Assembly: GCF_001902145.1 (NCBI RefSeq)
Contig: NZ_MRST01000024.1
Location: forward strand, 248,001 to 312,000
Direction of reading: 5' to 3'
Source of the DNA: Pseudomonas fluorescens
GTDB lineage: Bacteria > Pseudomonadota > Gammaproteobacteria > Pseudomonadales > Pseudomonadaceae
DNA length: 64,000 nucleotides
Below are positions 51,954-60,424 of this stretch, piece by piece. A model generated the notes under the pieces. It saw only the letters and a program-made list of their open reading frames with translations. It was not told the origin of the DNA and made no database searches. The translations under genes and the position numbers were made by a program. The first letter of the stretch is position 1. Each line of letters opens with the position of its first letter.

Positions 51954-54554
51954 TCAGTTCCGCGATGAAAGAGAGAGGGCCCGTCCATTGGCGGGAGCCT
52001 GTACGACGAGGTCGGCAATGTCCTGACAAGTCCCCCCGTCCAGTTGAAGCAACCGTTGCGAATCCTTGGCAAGCGGCGCCGATTCCAGTTCGTATTGAAT
52101 GCGGCACATCGCCGAATCGCCGGCTCCCCACTTGACCGTCAACTGCCCCTGGTTACGAGGTACGCGGACAAATGCCTTGCCACCTTGCCCTACAACCCCG
52201 ACGCTCGCGCCGTCCTCATCGAACACGTCGGCACCGAACGGCAGCGGTCTGCCGTCCTGGCGCAATGCCGTAATCAACAGCGCCTGGCCGCTTACTGTCT
52301 CGAACTGCAACTTCACGACCGAACCGGAGCGGGGGGCTACGTTCAGGGCGGCTGTCTTGAGTTCAACATTGACGGAAAGGTCTTTGGGGTCCAGTTCCAC
52401 GACGTTCTGGCGGTACGGCGTGAGGTGAGGCACCACTGCGTAGCCGCCCTTACCGATTTGTGCACTGTGATTACCGTTGATTCGCGCCCCCTCTGCTTCA
52501 GGTGCCTGGACGATACCGATGGTGTCGCCCAGCTCCGGCGCGAAGGTCACGCCGCCAGCGTGGGCAACGATCCCCCCGGTCATGCCAAGTGATAACGAGC
52601 GGTAGTCGTTGCTTTGCCCGTAGCCTGCGGACATGACGCCGTGACTTGCCTGGTATCTCACGTCGGCATTTGTTGCGTTACCAGCGCCGTGAGTCCGGCT
52701 GGCACCCAGGCCGTAGGTCATTTCGCCACGTTCGCCCAGGCTACCGCCGAGGCTCATGCGCTCGCCGCTGCTTTGGTCGCCGCGATAGGCGGTGGTGGTC
52801 AGGGTTGGTCTGCGTGCGCCACTGCCGAGCGGCAGGCTCAAGGTCACATCCACTTGTTTATCGACCCGGTCACTGAGCAAATCGCGGGTACGTTGTGCAC
52901 TGACGGTGTAGTGAAGGCCTTTCCAGGATCCGCTGTATCCTGTGGCGAAAGTCAGGTTGCCACCTGCGCGGTTCCAATAGTTTTGCGACGAGCCGTTCAG
53001 GTATACGGTGCCGTTGCCCAGCCTTTGGTTGAGGCTTATATCCATCCTGTCACGCAGGCGCGAAACGGTGTCGAGGCTGAGCCCGTCGATGGCCAGGTCG
53101 CGTACCCGTGCGGCGTCGCCCACACTCAGGAATCCTTCAGTGGAGTACCGATAGGCGCCGAGTGCGAAGTGAGTTCCTGTGTCTGCGAAGTTTTTACTGT
53201 AGCGAAATTGCAGGCTTTGCCCCTCGCGGGAACCTTGCCCTGGCAGGTTGGCGTTTGAATGGGTCACGTCAAAGGACAGCGCCCCCAACGGAGTGTTGAA
53301 CGCCGCGCCCAGCAATTGCGAATTGTAATCCTGTCCCATCACCGTCCCGGTGTAGCCGGTCAGCAAATTGCTAAGACCATGCTGGTAGGTTGCCTGCATC
53401 AGTGTAGGAGGGTGTCGCAGGCCAACTTCATCGAGCTGGCCGATACTCAGTGAATAGCGGTGGTGGCCAGGTCGCAGCAGGTTGGCGTTGGAAGCGAAGG
53501 GGACAACGAACTCGCGTTGACGACCATCTGCTTCGGTGATGGTTACGGTCAGGTCGCCGCCATAGCCGGTGGGGAACAGGTCATTGAGGACGAATGGGCC
53601 GGGTGCGACCGACACCTCGTCCAGCAATACGCCGCGCTGGCGCACGGTAACCCGGGCATTGGTCTCGGCAACGCCGCGTACAACGGGGGCAAAACCGGTC
53701 TGGGAGTCGGGCAGCATCCGGTCGTCACTGAACAGGCTCGCCCCCCGCAGTCGCACGCTATCGTATAGCTCACCGGGCGTGTAGATTTCACCTACCATCA
53801 ACTGCGATTGCAGTGCAGGCAATTCGCGCTGCACGTAGGTGCTGCTGCTCTGGTAACCCGAGCCAACTGCCGACTGACTGTAACTGCCGTTGTGACGCCA
53901 ATGCCAACTGCCCAGGTTGAGCCCGGTGTTCAAACCCAGGTAGTTGGAGCTGACCGACCGACCATTGGCCTGGGTCTGGAAGGCGTTGGCGTTATAACGC
54001 ACAAAGGCGGCATCGACGCCACCGTCCCAATGGCTTGGGTCGACATAACCGCGCGGCTTGCGCGTCAGGTATATCTGCGGGACCAACAGGTCCAAGCGGC
54101 TTTCGCCAGCATCGAATTGGCTGCTGGTACCGGGCAGGTAGCTGGAAATATCGGAACAGCTGGAAAGTACTTCACCGGCGGAGGGTTTTTCGATGGCATC
54201 CATGTCGATGCCAATCCTTAGCAGTGCGTCACGCTCCAGGCACAGTTGTGCCGTGTCCTGGCCTTCCTTTGCCCGGAAGGATAGCGTCTCTCGGCCTAGC
54301 CATTGGCCATTGAGGTAAACGTCAGAACGGTAGGATCCCGGCAGGACGACATTGCCTTGACTGAACTTTGAAATGTCGATCTGCAAGCCCTTCGCCCCAT
54401 CGGGGAAAAAGGCTGGGTTGAATACAACCTGCTCGGTACCCTGTGCAACTGCGGCGTGGGTGCCGCCCACGAGCAAGAGGCTTCGGGCAATCAACGTCAA
54501 TCGGTGAGGGGCCAGGGGCCAGTCTTTGGTCCTGGCAGGCATTTTCGAACTCAT
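51954..54554 (-). CDS. Fimbrial outer-membrane usher
   Basis: An 866-aa usher that assembles and exports pilins. After a signal peptide come the N-terminal chaperone-binding domain (FNPAFFPDGAKGLQIDISKF), the start of the barrel (YVDPSHWDGGVDAAFVRYNA), the plug region (YDSVRLRGASLFSDDRMLPD, FAPVVRGVAETNARVTVRQ), the long barrel, and the two C-terminal domains (LTPYRQNVVELDPKDLSVNV, LPFGADVFDEDGASVGVVGQ). Length is normal. The ATG at 54552-54554 is chosen; an internal ATG four codons later is possible. A 155-bp gap without clear signals separates it from the chaperone gene. Confidence 0.93.
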   Translation of the reverse strand: MSSKMPARTKDWPLAPHRLTLIARSLLLVGGTHAAVAQGTEQVVFNPAFFPDGAKGLQIDISKFSQGNVVLPGSYRSDVYLNGQWLGRETLSFRAKEGQDTAQLCLERDALLRIGIDMDAIEKPSAGEVLSSCSDISSYLPGTSSQFDAGESRLDLLVPQIYLTRKPRGYVDPSHWDGGVDAAFVRYNANAFQTQANGRSVSSNYLGLNTGLNLGSWHWRHNGSYSQSAVGSGYQSSSTYVQRELPALQSQLMVGEIYTPGELYDSVRLRGASLFSDDRMLPDSQTGFAPVVRGVAETNARVTVRQRGVLLDEVSVAPGPFVLNDLFPTGYGGDLTVTITEADGRQREFVVPFASNANLLRPGHHRYSLSIGQLDEVGLRHPPTLMQATYQHGLSNLLTGYTGTVMGQDYNSQLLGAAFNTPLGALSFDVTHSNANLPGQGSREGQSLQFRYSKNFADTGTHFALGAYRYSTEGFLSVGDAARVRDLAIDGLSLDTVSRLRDRMDISLNQRLGNGTVYLNGSSQNYWNRAGGNLTFATGYSGSWKGLHYTVSAQRTRDLLSDRVDKQVDVTLSLPLGSGARRPTLTTTAYRGDQSSGERMSLGGSLGERGEMTYGLGASRTHGAGNATNADVRYQASHGVMSAGYGQSNDYRSLSLGMTGGIVAHAGGVTFAPELGDTIGIVQAPEAEGARINGNHSAQIGKGGYAVVPHLTPYRQNVVELDPKDLSVNVELKTAALNVAPRSGSVVKLQFETVSGQALLITALRQDGRPLPFGADVFDEDGASVGVVGQGGKAFVRVPRNQGQLTVKWGAGDSAMCRIQYELESAPLAKDSQRLLQLDGGTCQDIADLVVQAPANGRALSLSSRN

Positions 54555-54709
54555 GAATACCGTCCACGGGAATAGGTGTTGTCCGAATCGCGGCAAAGCG
54601 CGTCCCTGTCCCGACGGACTGGCACTTAACGGACGTGGTTGATTTACGGGGGCCTGCTGATCAGCCCGAAAAGGTACTGGGCAGGCCTGGCGACGCTATG
54701 GCGGGACGG

Positions 54710-55489
54710 TCATGACGACACCTTGGCGCTGTGTGAAGTCGTGAGCCCAAAGTCGTCGAGGGACTGGAATTCGACAGTCATCTTGCTCGCCGGCAATGAC
54801 TTGAGCCCGGGCAGTTGGAACTGGTTGCGGCTATGGGGCGCCACCATGTTGTCAGCACTCGACGCAGCAGGCTCACGAGCATGGCGCTGCCCCTGCGCGA
54901 CCACTTCGATCTGGTCGAAATTCAAGTAGTAGGGGGTTGGGTTATAGACTTCCAGCGTCGGGCCTCGCTCGGTTACCAGGCTACGCCATTGCAGCTTTGC
55001 GGGCGCTGCCTCGACCGGGTAGGGCAGGTCGGGCGGGCGGAAAAAAACCTTGATCCTGGTGCGGAAGGCGAGTTGCAATTGGTTGGCTTGCTCGGCGCTT
55101 GGCGCCTGTGCGGGCACTTCCAATAGGTTGAACCAGTACAGGCTCTCCTGCGTCGATGGCAGCGTTTCGCCGGTGTATGCCATACGCACCACATGTTGCT
55201 TGCCCGGCTCGATGCGAAAGATCGGTGGTGTGACAACAAAGGGCATTGCGCCGACGTCCGGTGTCGAGTGCTCGTCGCCGTCGTCCAGCCATACTTGCAG
55301 CAGGACCGGTGCCTGATTCTTGCTCTCGAGTCGTATCGTCACCTCCTTGTCCTGCTGCGGGTAAATAATACGGGTGCTATTGATCACAACGCTTGCTTGC
55401 GTCAACACCGGACTGAGCAGTGCAAGTGTCAACGCTGCAAACCGGGTTAACCAATGTAAAATCAAAGTCACTTTCATACGGCGGGTCAT
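54710..55489 (-). CDS. Fimbrial periplasmic chaperone, copy 2
   Basis: A 259-aa PapD-like chaperone. After the signal peptide (LTLALLSPVLTQA-SVV) it has the subunit-anchoring Arg in STRIIYP, and FRTRIKVFFRP, whose Lys sits where PapD has Lys112. NPTPYYLNF and a C-terminal beta domain follow. It holds pilin subunits by donor-strand complementation. The ATG at 55489 overlaps the upstream chaperone stop by 4 bp; an alternative ATG at 55477 has slightly better ribosome-binding spacing. Confidence 0.9.
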   Translation of the reverse strand: MTRRMKVTLILHWLTRFAALTLALLSPVLTQASVVINSTRIIYPQQDKEVTIRLESKNQAPVLLQVWLDDGDEHSTPDVGAMPFVVTPPIFRIEPGKQHVVRMAYTGETLPSTQESLYWFNLLEVPAQAPSAEQANQLQLAFRTRIKVFFRPPDLPYPVEAAPAKLQWRSLVTERGPTLEVYNPTPYYLNFDQIEVVAQGQRHAREPAASSADNMVAPHSRNQFQLPGLKSLPASKMTVEFQSLDDFGLTTSHSAKVSS

Positions 55490-56265
55490 CCTGCGGATGA
55501 AGGGGTGACGTCAGCCGAGTGACGCACCCGGGCGCCGAAATCGCTGACGGTGGTGAACTCGACCTTGGGTGTGCCGTGAGGGCGATTGCGCAGTTGCGGT
55601 AACACAAACAGTTTTATGTCACCGGCAGGCATTAACAGTCCGTCGTTGGCTTCCTTGCTCGCTGCTTTGCTGAACCGTTTGCCCTCGCTCAGCAAGTCGA
55701 CCGCGGCGAGCGAAACGTGGTAAGGCGTGGGGTTGGTGGCTTGCAGGGCGAATCCACTGCCGTGGGGTACCAACTTCCATTGCAGTTTTGATGCGGCGCT
55801 GGCGACGGAATATGGCAACCCTTCTGGGCGTAGAAATACCCGTAGACGGGTACGGAACGATAATTCGATCTGGTTGTTTTGCGCGGCGTCTGCGGAAACC
55901 GGTGGTACTTCCAATACGTTCAGCCAGAACAGGCTTTCGCGGTCCGTGGGTAGCGGCTCACCGGAATAGCGCAGGCGCAACGCTTGTTGTTGATGGGGTT
56001 CGATGCGAAATAACGGCGGCGTCAGAGTGAACGGTGTCTGCGCAGTCAGCGGGGTGGAGCTTTGGTCGCCGGTATCCAGCCAGGTCTGCACCAGCGCTGG
56101 GCGGCTGCCCTTGTTTTCCAGCCGCACGACGACCTCTTGCTGCTCTGCGGGGTAGATCACACGCGTGCCATGGATAATCACGCCAGCCTGGGCGGTTAGC
56201 GCGTGTAGCGATATCAGCCCAAAAGCACAGGTGATGAGCGCGCGGCGAGCCATTCTTTTAATCAT
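55486..56265 (-). CDS. Fimbrial periplasmic chaperone, copy 1
   Basis: A 259-aa PapD-like chaperone, paralogous to copy 2. The signal peptide ends ALTAQA-GVI. The first anchor Arg is present (GTRVIYP), but the Lys112 position is Arg here (FRTRLRVFLRP). NPTPYHVSL and a C-terminal immunoglobulin-like domain follow. It lies between the major pilin and copy 2. The ATG at 56263-56265 gives a normal signal peptide; a longer in-frame reading is rejected. Confidence 0.9.
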   Translation of the reverse strand: MIKRMARRALITCAFGLISLHALTAQAGVIIHGTRVIYPAEQQEVVVRLENKGSRPALVQTWLDTGDQSSTPLTAQTPFTLTPPLFRIEPHQQQALRLRYSGEPLPTDRESLFWLNVLEVPPVSADAAQNNQIELSFRTRLRVFLRPEGLPYSVASAASKLQWKLVPHGSGFALQATNPTPYHVSLAAVDLLSEGKRFSKAASKEANDGLLMPAGDIKLFVLPQLRNRPHGTPKVEFTTVSDFGARVRHSADVTPSSAG

Positions 56266-56353
56266 CTGGGGTCTCTTCGAGTCTGGGAGTGGACCCGCAG
56301 CGCGAGTGCGGGCCCTGGGCGTACAAGATCTGCGGGAGCAGGCTTGCCCACCT

Positions 56354-56935
56354 TTACTCGGCGTACACGACCAGGAAGCCGACACGCGTTTTTACCGTGC
56401 CTTCGGTCGCAGGGCCGCTGGCATACATCTGGGCTGCCAGTGGAATAACGGCCTGGTTATCGGCGATCACCACGCCTTCGGATTTCTCTGTATAGACGTT
56501 GATCGGGGAGCCATCGCGATTGGTCACTTCGACCTGTACATTCTTGGCGGTAGTGGTGTCGGCTGGGTCGTCGTAGCCGTCGATGTTCAAGCGGCCAGTG
56601 GCCACGTCAATGGCGGGGCTGGTAGGGTCGAAAGCCACCATGGCAGTGCGACCGTTGGTGCAACTGCCTTCTCCAGGCCCGCCAATGCGAATGGTGAAAC
56701 CGGTCAGGTTGGCGCGACTACCCGCTGTGGCAAGGCGTGAAGCAGAGACGCCACCCAGGTTTACGTCCTTGACGACAGCGCCTGTGCCCGGGGCTGCACC
56801 CTCGATGGTGCAGGTCACATCGGTCACCAGGCCAGTGAAGTTGATGGTGCCGTCGTTGGCGGCGAGTGCAGGCTGTGAGAGTGCTGCGGTCAGGGCGAGT
56901 GCTGATGCAACAGTGGAGAAAGCGGTAATTTTCAT
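56354..56935 (-). CDS. Fimbrial major pilin
   Basis: A 193-aa secreted pilin, first gene of the cluster. The signal peptide ends SQPALA-ANDGTINF. The type 1 pilin pattern is GTINFTGLVTDVTCTIEG (first Cys), SCTNGRTAM (second Cys), and a C-terminal VKTRVGFLVVYAE strand with the penultimate Tyr. An ATG at 56941 is also in frame, but the one at 56935 has better spacing from GGGA. An 88-bp gap before the chaperone contains a GC-rich REP-like remnant (about 56333-56352) that could reduce read-through, as expected for an abundant subunit. Confidence 0.88.
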   Translation of the reverse strand: MKITAFSTVASALALTAALSQPALAANDGTINFTGLVTDVTCTIEGAAPGTGAVVKDVNLGGVSASRLATAGSRANLTGFTIRIGGPGEGSCTNGRTAMVAFDPTSPAIDVATGRLNIDGYDDPADTTTAKNVQVEVTNRDGSPINVYTEKSEGVVIADNQAVIPLAAQMYASGPATEGTVKTRVGFLVVYAE

Positions 56936-56950
56936 GGTCATCCCGTTTGT

Positions 56951-56969
56951 GGGTTTGTAAAAGAAACCC
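56951..56969 (-). other. Leader hairpin before the major pilin
   Basis: GGGTTT-N7-AAACCC is a perfect 6-bp stem about 16 bases upstream of the pilin start codon. In the mRNA it lies next to the ribosome-binding region and may stabilise the message or tune translation. Confidence 0.4.
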
Positions 56970-57274
56970 GCCGCAGGCTAAGGCGTGGTGCCTGTAGCTT
57001 GTGTCGAGCAATGCCGCAAATGGCGGAAGGGATAATTTGTCGGGTTGCGCGAGTTTCATCTATAGAAAAACGCTGAGTTTTATCTCGTGAATGTTCGAGG
57101 TCTTACTTATGGCTTGGCGCTTTCTTGTGGGATTAATATTTTTATGTGGGGAATACGCTGAAAGGCGGAGACTTCCTACCTTGTCGTATTGCTTCGGGCA
57201 GATAGCTCGGTATACCGTAAGTACAGCACTGGCGTTTAAGGGTAGATGTTGTGCTTACTTATGCGGTCTCTTCG
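56970..57274. other. AT-rich divergent intergenic region of the fimbrial cluster
   Basis: About 300 bp between the pilin and the regulator gene. It must hold both promoters, but I find no strong -35/-10 pair. It contains runs such as TTAATATTTTTATG and is poorer in GC than the flanking genes. A 67-codon open frame (57091-57294) crosses it, with no supporting ribosome-binding site or family similarity. Confidence 0.5.
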
Positions 57275-57970
57275 ATGCCTACTTCTATGTCTAGTAAATA
57301 CACTGTTATGCTTTTAGATGACCATGAAATGGTTCGGCAGGGGATCGAGTTAGGCTTGAACGGCGCGGCTGACCTTGATGTGATCGGTTCCTTCGGTACG
57401 GCGGTGCAATTGCTGGAAGCGCTCGCCCGGCGGCCAGCGAATGTCGTGGTAATGGATTTTATCCTGGCGCCAACTGACAGTGATGGTCTGAGCCTGATCC
57501 AGTCGCTGAGCAGACGCTTTAGCCAGTGCAGGCCGTTGATCCTATGTTCGCATTACACCCCTGCAACGGTTTCGCTGTCGTTGAAGGCTGGATGCTGGGG
57601 GGTGTTGGGCAAAAACCAGAACCTGACCGAGTTGATTACGGCCGTTCGGACGGTCGCCCAAGGTCGAATCTATGTGCAGCCTTGTATGGTGCCAGCACTG
57701 CAAGGAATGCAATCAATGCTCGATAATCTGTATAAGCACTCGAATATGAAGTTTTCAACTTCGTTACCTTTGAACGCTTGCCTCACGCCTAAAGAACAGG
57801 AAGTGCTACGCTGTTTTCTTGATGGAATGTCAGTGAGTTCAATTGCGGCAAAGTTCTCGCGCAGTGCAAGTACGATCAGTACACACAAACAATCGGCTTA
57901 TCGAAAACTTGGTATCAGTAGTGATAATGAATTATTCAAATTTACTGGCCATTTTCGAATGTCCAGGTAA
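57275..57970 (+). CDS. Orphan LuxR/FixJ-family response regulator of the fimbrial cluster
   Basis: A 231-aa two-domain regulator. The receiver (about 6-125) has the acidic pair in LLDDHEMVRQG, the likely phosphoacceptor Asp in VVVMDFILAPTDSDGLSLI, and the conserved Lys in GVLGKNQNLTELI. The C-terminal LuxR-type helix-turn-helix reads LTPKEQEVLRCFLDGMSVSS and STISTHKQSAYRKLGI. It resembles BvgA/RcsB/FimZ-type regulators that control fimbriae. No histidine kinase is nearby. Codon use is clearly more AT-rich than the core genes. The ATG at 57275 is one choice; 57287 is also possible. Confidence 0.85.
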   Translation: MPTSMSSKYTVMLLDDHEMVRQGIELGLNGAADLDVIGSFGTAVQLLEALARRPANVVVMDFILAPTDSDGLSLIQSLSRRFSQCRPLILCSHYTPATVSLSLKAGCWGVLGKNQNLTELITAVRTVAQGRIYVQPCMVPALQGMQSMLDNLYKHSNMKFSTSLPLNACLTPKEQEVLRCFLDGMSVSSIAAKFSRSASTISTHKQSAYRKLGISSDNELFKFTGHFRMSR

Positions 57971-58002
57971 ATAAACGATAAGGTCTATCAAACGCTCGAT
58001 TG

Positions 58003-58623
58003 TTAATCCTGATCGTCCAGATAGCGTAATGCCAATCGCTCGGTAGCCTGGCGTGCAGGCAACATTAGATGCGGCGCGACCAGCATCATGATCTGGTAGA
58101 CCACCACCTGCACCTCGCCAGCACGGTCGAGAATCCGCTGGTAATCCAGCGAAAACAGCAGTGTCAGGGTGATCTGCTCCACCAACTGTCCCAAGGCCTG
58201 GGTGCTGCTGACCAGATGGCCCTTCGCTTTCAGTCGCGCCAGCAATGAAGCCAGGGTGCGCTTGAGCGCCGTGAGCAGATGGCGGATCCCCTTGGCCAGC
58301 TTCGGCAGGCGCCCGGCCAGGTTCGACAGGTCCTGAAACAGAAACCGGTAGTGGGCCATGCGCTCGACAATCAGGTGCAAAAACAGCCAGTAGTCCTCGG
58401 CCTCCAGTTGCGCATCGGAGGGAGGGTCCAGCAGTGGCGCCAGCTCACACTGAAAACGCTCGAACAGCCCGAGCACCAATGGCTCCTTGCCGTGGAAGTG
58501 ATAGTAGAGGTTGCCGGGGCTGATCCCCATTTCATTGGCCACCTCCATGGTCGATACGTTCGGTTCGCCCTTGTGGTTGAACAGATGCAGGGCACATTCA
58601 AGGATACGGTCGCGGGTCTTCAT
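58003..58623 (-). CDS. phaD: TetR-family PHA regulator PhaD
   Basis: A 206-aa TetR-like protein with an N-terminal helix-turn-helix (RDRILECALHLFNHKGEPNV, then VANEMGISPGNLYYHFHGKE) and a C-terminal ligand domain. In P. putida PhaD activates phaC1 and phaI, probably with an acyl-CoA signal. It is the last gene of phaC1ZC2D, 28 bp after phaC2. Confidence 0.93.
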   Translation of the reverse strand: MKTRDRILECALHLFNHKGEPNVSTMEVANEMGISPGNLYYHFHGKEPLVLGLFERFQCELAPLLDPPSDAQLEAEDYWLFLHLIVERMAHYRFLFQDLSNLAGRLPKLAKGIRHLLTALKRTLASLLARLKAKGHLVSSTQALGQLVEQITLTLLFSLDYQRILDRAGEVQVVVYQIMMLVAPHLMLPARQATERLALRYLDDQD

Positions 58624-58651
58624 CCAGTCTTCTTAACGTTGATCGCTGAGC

Positions 58652-60334
58652 TCAGCGCACGCGCACGTAAGTGCCCGGCGCCGCTTCCATCGGTGGGTAG
58701 TTCTGGTTGCCCAGGGCGGTGAGGGTTTCGCGTTGTACTCCGGAGCGTTTTTGTACCCACTCCAGCCATTGTGGCCACCAACTGCCTTCGACGTGCTGGG
58801 CGTCGTAATACCAGGCCCGTGGGTCGCTGCTCAGCTTGGGGTTCTCGACGTAGTTGGCCTTGGGGTTGCCCGGTGGGTTGAGGATGCTCTGGATATGCCC
58901 GCTGTTGGAGAGCACAAAGCGCCGCTCGCCGCCCAGCAGTTGAGTGGAGCGGTACACCGCGTCCCACGGCGTGATGTGGTCATTGATGCCGGCCACGCTG
59001 AAGCTGTCCACCGAGACCTTGCGCAAGTCGATGGGCGTGCCGCATACCTCCAGCCCACCGGGATGGCTCAGGGGGTTGTGCTTGAAGAAATCCAGCAGGT
59101 CGCCGTGCAGGGCGGCGGGCAGGCGCGTGTTGTCGTTGTTCCAGTACAGGATGTCGAATGCCGGCGGTTCCTTGCCCAGCAGGTAATTGTTGATCCAGTA
59201 ATTCCAGATCAGGTCGTTGGGGCGCATCCAGGAAAATACCTTGGCCATGTCGCGACCGTCCAGCACGCCTTGCTGGTAGGAGCGGCGCTTGGCGGCTTCC
59301 AGGGTTTGTTCATCGGCGAACAACGTCGCGGGGCTGTCGATCTGGCTGTCCAGCAGGCTCACCAGGTAACTGGCACTGGAGATGCGCCGCAACTGGCGCT
59401 TGGCTTGCAGGTGGCCTTGCAGCGCGGCGATGGTCAGGCCCCCGGCGCAGGCGCCCATCAGGTTGACCTCGCGGGCGCCAGTGATGGCACGGCATACGTT
59501 GAGCGCTTCTTCCAGCGCCGCCACGTAGGTGGACAGGCCCCATTCGCGATGCCGCACGTCCGGGTTGCGCCAGCTGACCATAAAGGTCTGCAGGCCGTTT
59601 TTCAGTGCGTATTGCACAAAGCTGTTGGCCGGGCTCAGGTCGAAGATGTAGTACTTGTTGATTTGCGGCGGCACCACCAGCAGTGGCTTGGCGTACTGTT
59701 TTTCGCTCATGGGCTTGTACTGGATCAGCTCCAGCAGCTCGTTGCGAAACACCACCGAACCGGGCGTGGTCGCCACGGTCTTGCCCACTTCAAAGGCGTG
59801 CTTGCTGACCTGGCGTGGCAAACCGTTGTTGTGCAGCAGGTCTTCGAACAGGTTACTCACGCCGCGCACCACGCTGTTGCCGCCGGAGTTGAGCAGCTCC
59901 TTGATCGCCAGCGGGTTGAGCAGGGTATTGGAAGGGGACACGGCATCGTTGAGCAGGGCGAAGGCGAACTGCGCGCGGGCGCGATCATCGTCACTGAGGG
60001 TGCTGTCATCAATCCACTGCCGTGTCTGTTTTTGCCAGCTCAGATAGGCTTGCAAGCTGCGCCGGTACAGCGGGTTGAGCTTCCAGGTGGGGTCGCTGAA
60101 GCGATGATCCCTGGGGTTGGGTTCGTGCACGCTCTCACCCAGCAGCACGCGGCCCAGCTGGCCGCCCAGGGCCAAGGCGTGGCGGGCGGTGTGCACCGGG
60201 TTGCGCAGGCCGTGCGCGGCGACGGTACGCAGGGTCGACAGCAAGTCCCGGCCGCGCAGGCCGGTGATCGCATTTTGCGCGTTGATGAACGCAGCGGGGG
60301 TGGGCGCCGGGTTCGTCACGGGTCTTTCTCGCAT
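58652..60334 (-). CDS. phaC2: Class II PHA synthase PhaC2
   Basis: PhaC2 polymerises (R)-3-hydroxyacyl-CoAs of medium chain length. The 560-aa protein has the lipase-like box GACAGG with its catalytic Cys near residue 296, FMVSWRNPDVRHREWGLSTY, and the conserved SGHIQSILNPPGNPKANY with the catalytic His. The ATG at 60332-60334 gives the family start MRERPVTNPAPTPAAF; a longer in-frame reading is rejected. Confidence 0.95.
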   Translation of the reverse strand: MRERPVTNPAPTPAAFINAQNAITGLRGRDLLSTLRTVAAHGLRNPVHTARHALALGGQLGRVLLGESVHEPNPRDHRFSDPTWKLNPLYRRSLQAYLSWQKQTRQWIDDSTLSDDDRARAQFAFALLNDAVSPSNTLLNPLAIKELLNSGGNSVVRGVSNLFEDLLHNNGLPRQVSKHAFEVGKTVATTPGSVVFRNELLELIQYKPMSEKQYAKPLLVVPPQINKYYIFDLSPANSFVQYALKNGLQTFMVSWRNPDVRHREWGLSTYVAALEEALNVCRAITGAREVNLMGACAGGLTIAALQGHLQAKRQLRRISSASYLVSLLDSQIDSPATLFADEQTLEAAKRRSYQQGVLDGRDMAKVFSWMRPNDLIWNYWINNYLLGKEPPAFDILYWNNDNTRLPAALHGDLLDFFKHNPLSHPGGLEVCGTPIDLRKVSVDSFSVAGINDHITPWDAVYRSTQLLGGERRFVLSNSGHIQSILNPPGNPKANYVENPKLSSDPRAWYYDAQHVEGSWWPQWLEWVQKRSGVQRETLTALGNQNYPPMEAAPGTYVRVR

Positions 60335-60424
60335 GAGCCAACACTCCTTCGTCAAGTCATCAAGCAGGCACGCCAATCCAGAACCATAGTCGGTTCCTGG
60401 CAAGTTGCGCGGTGGTGTGTTCCT

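Noticed and set aside
57091..57294. A 67-codon frame with a hydrophobic stretch before the fimbrial regulator
   Set aside because: No ribosome-binding site or similarity, and it runs over the likely regulator start; kept only as part of the intergenic description.
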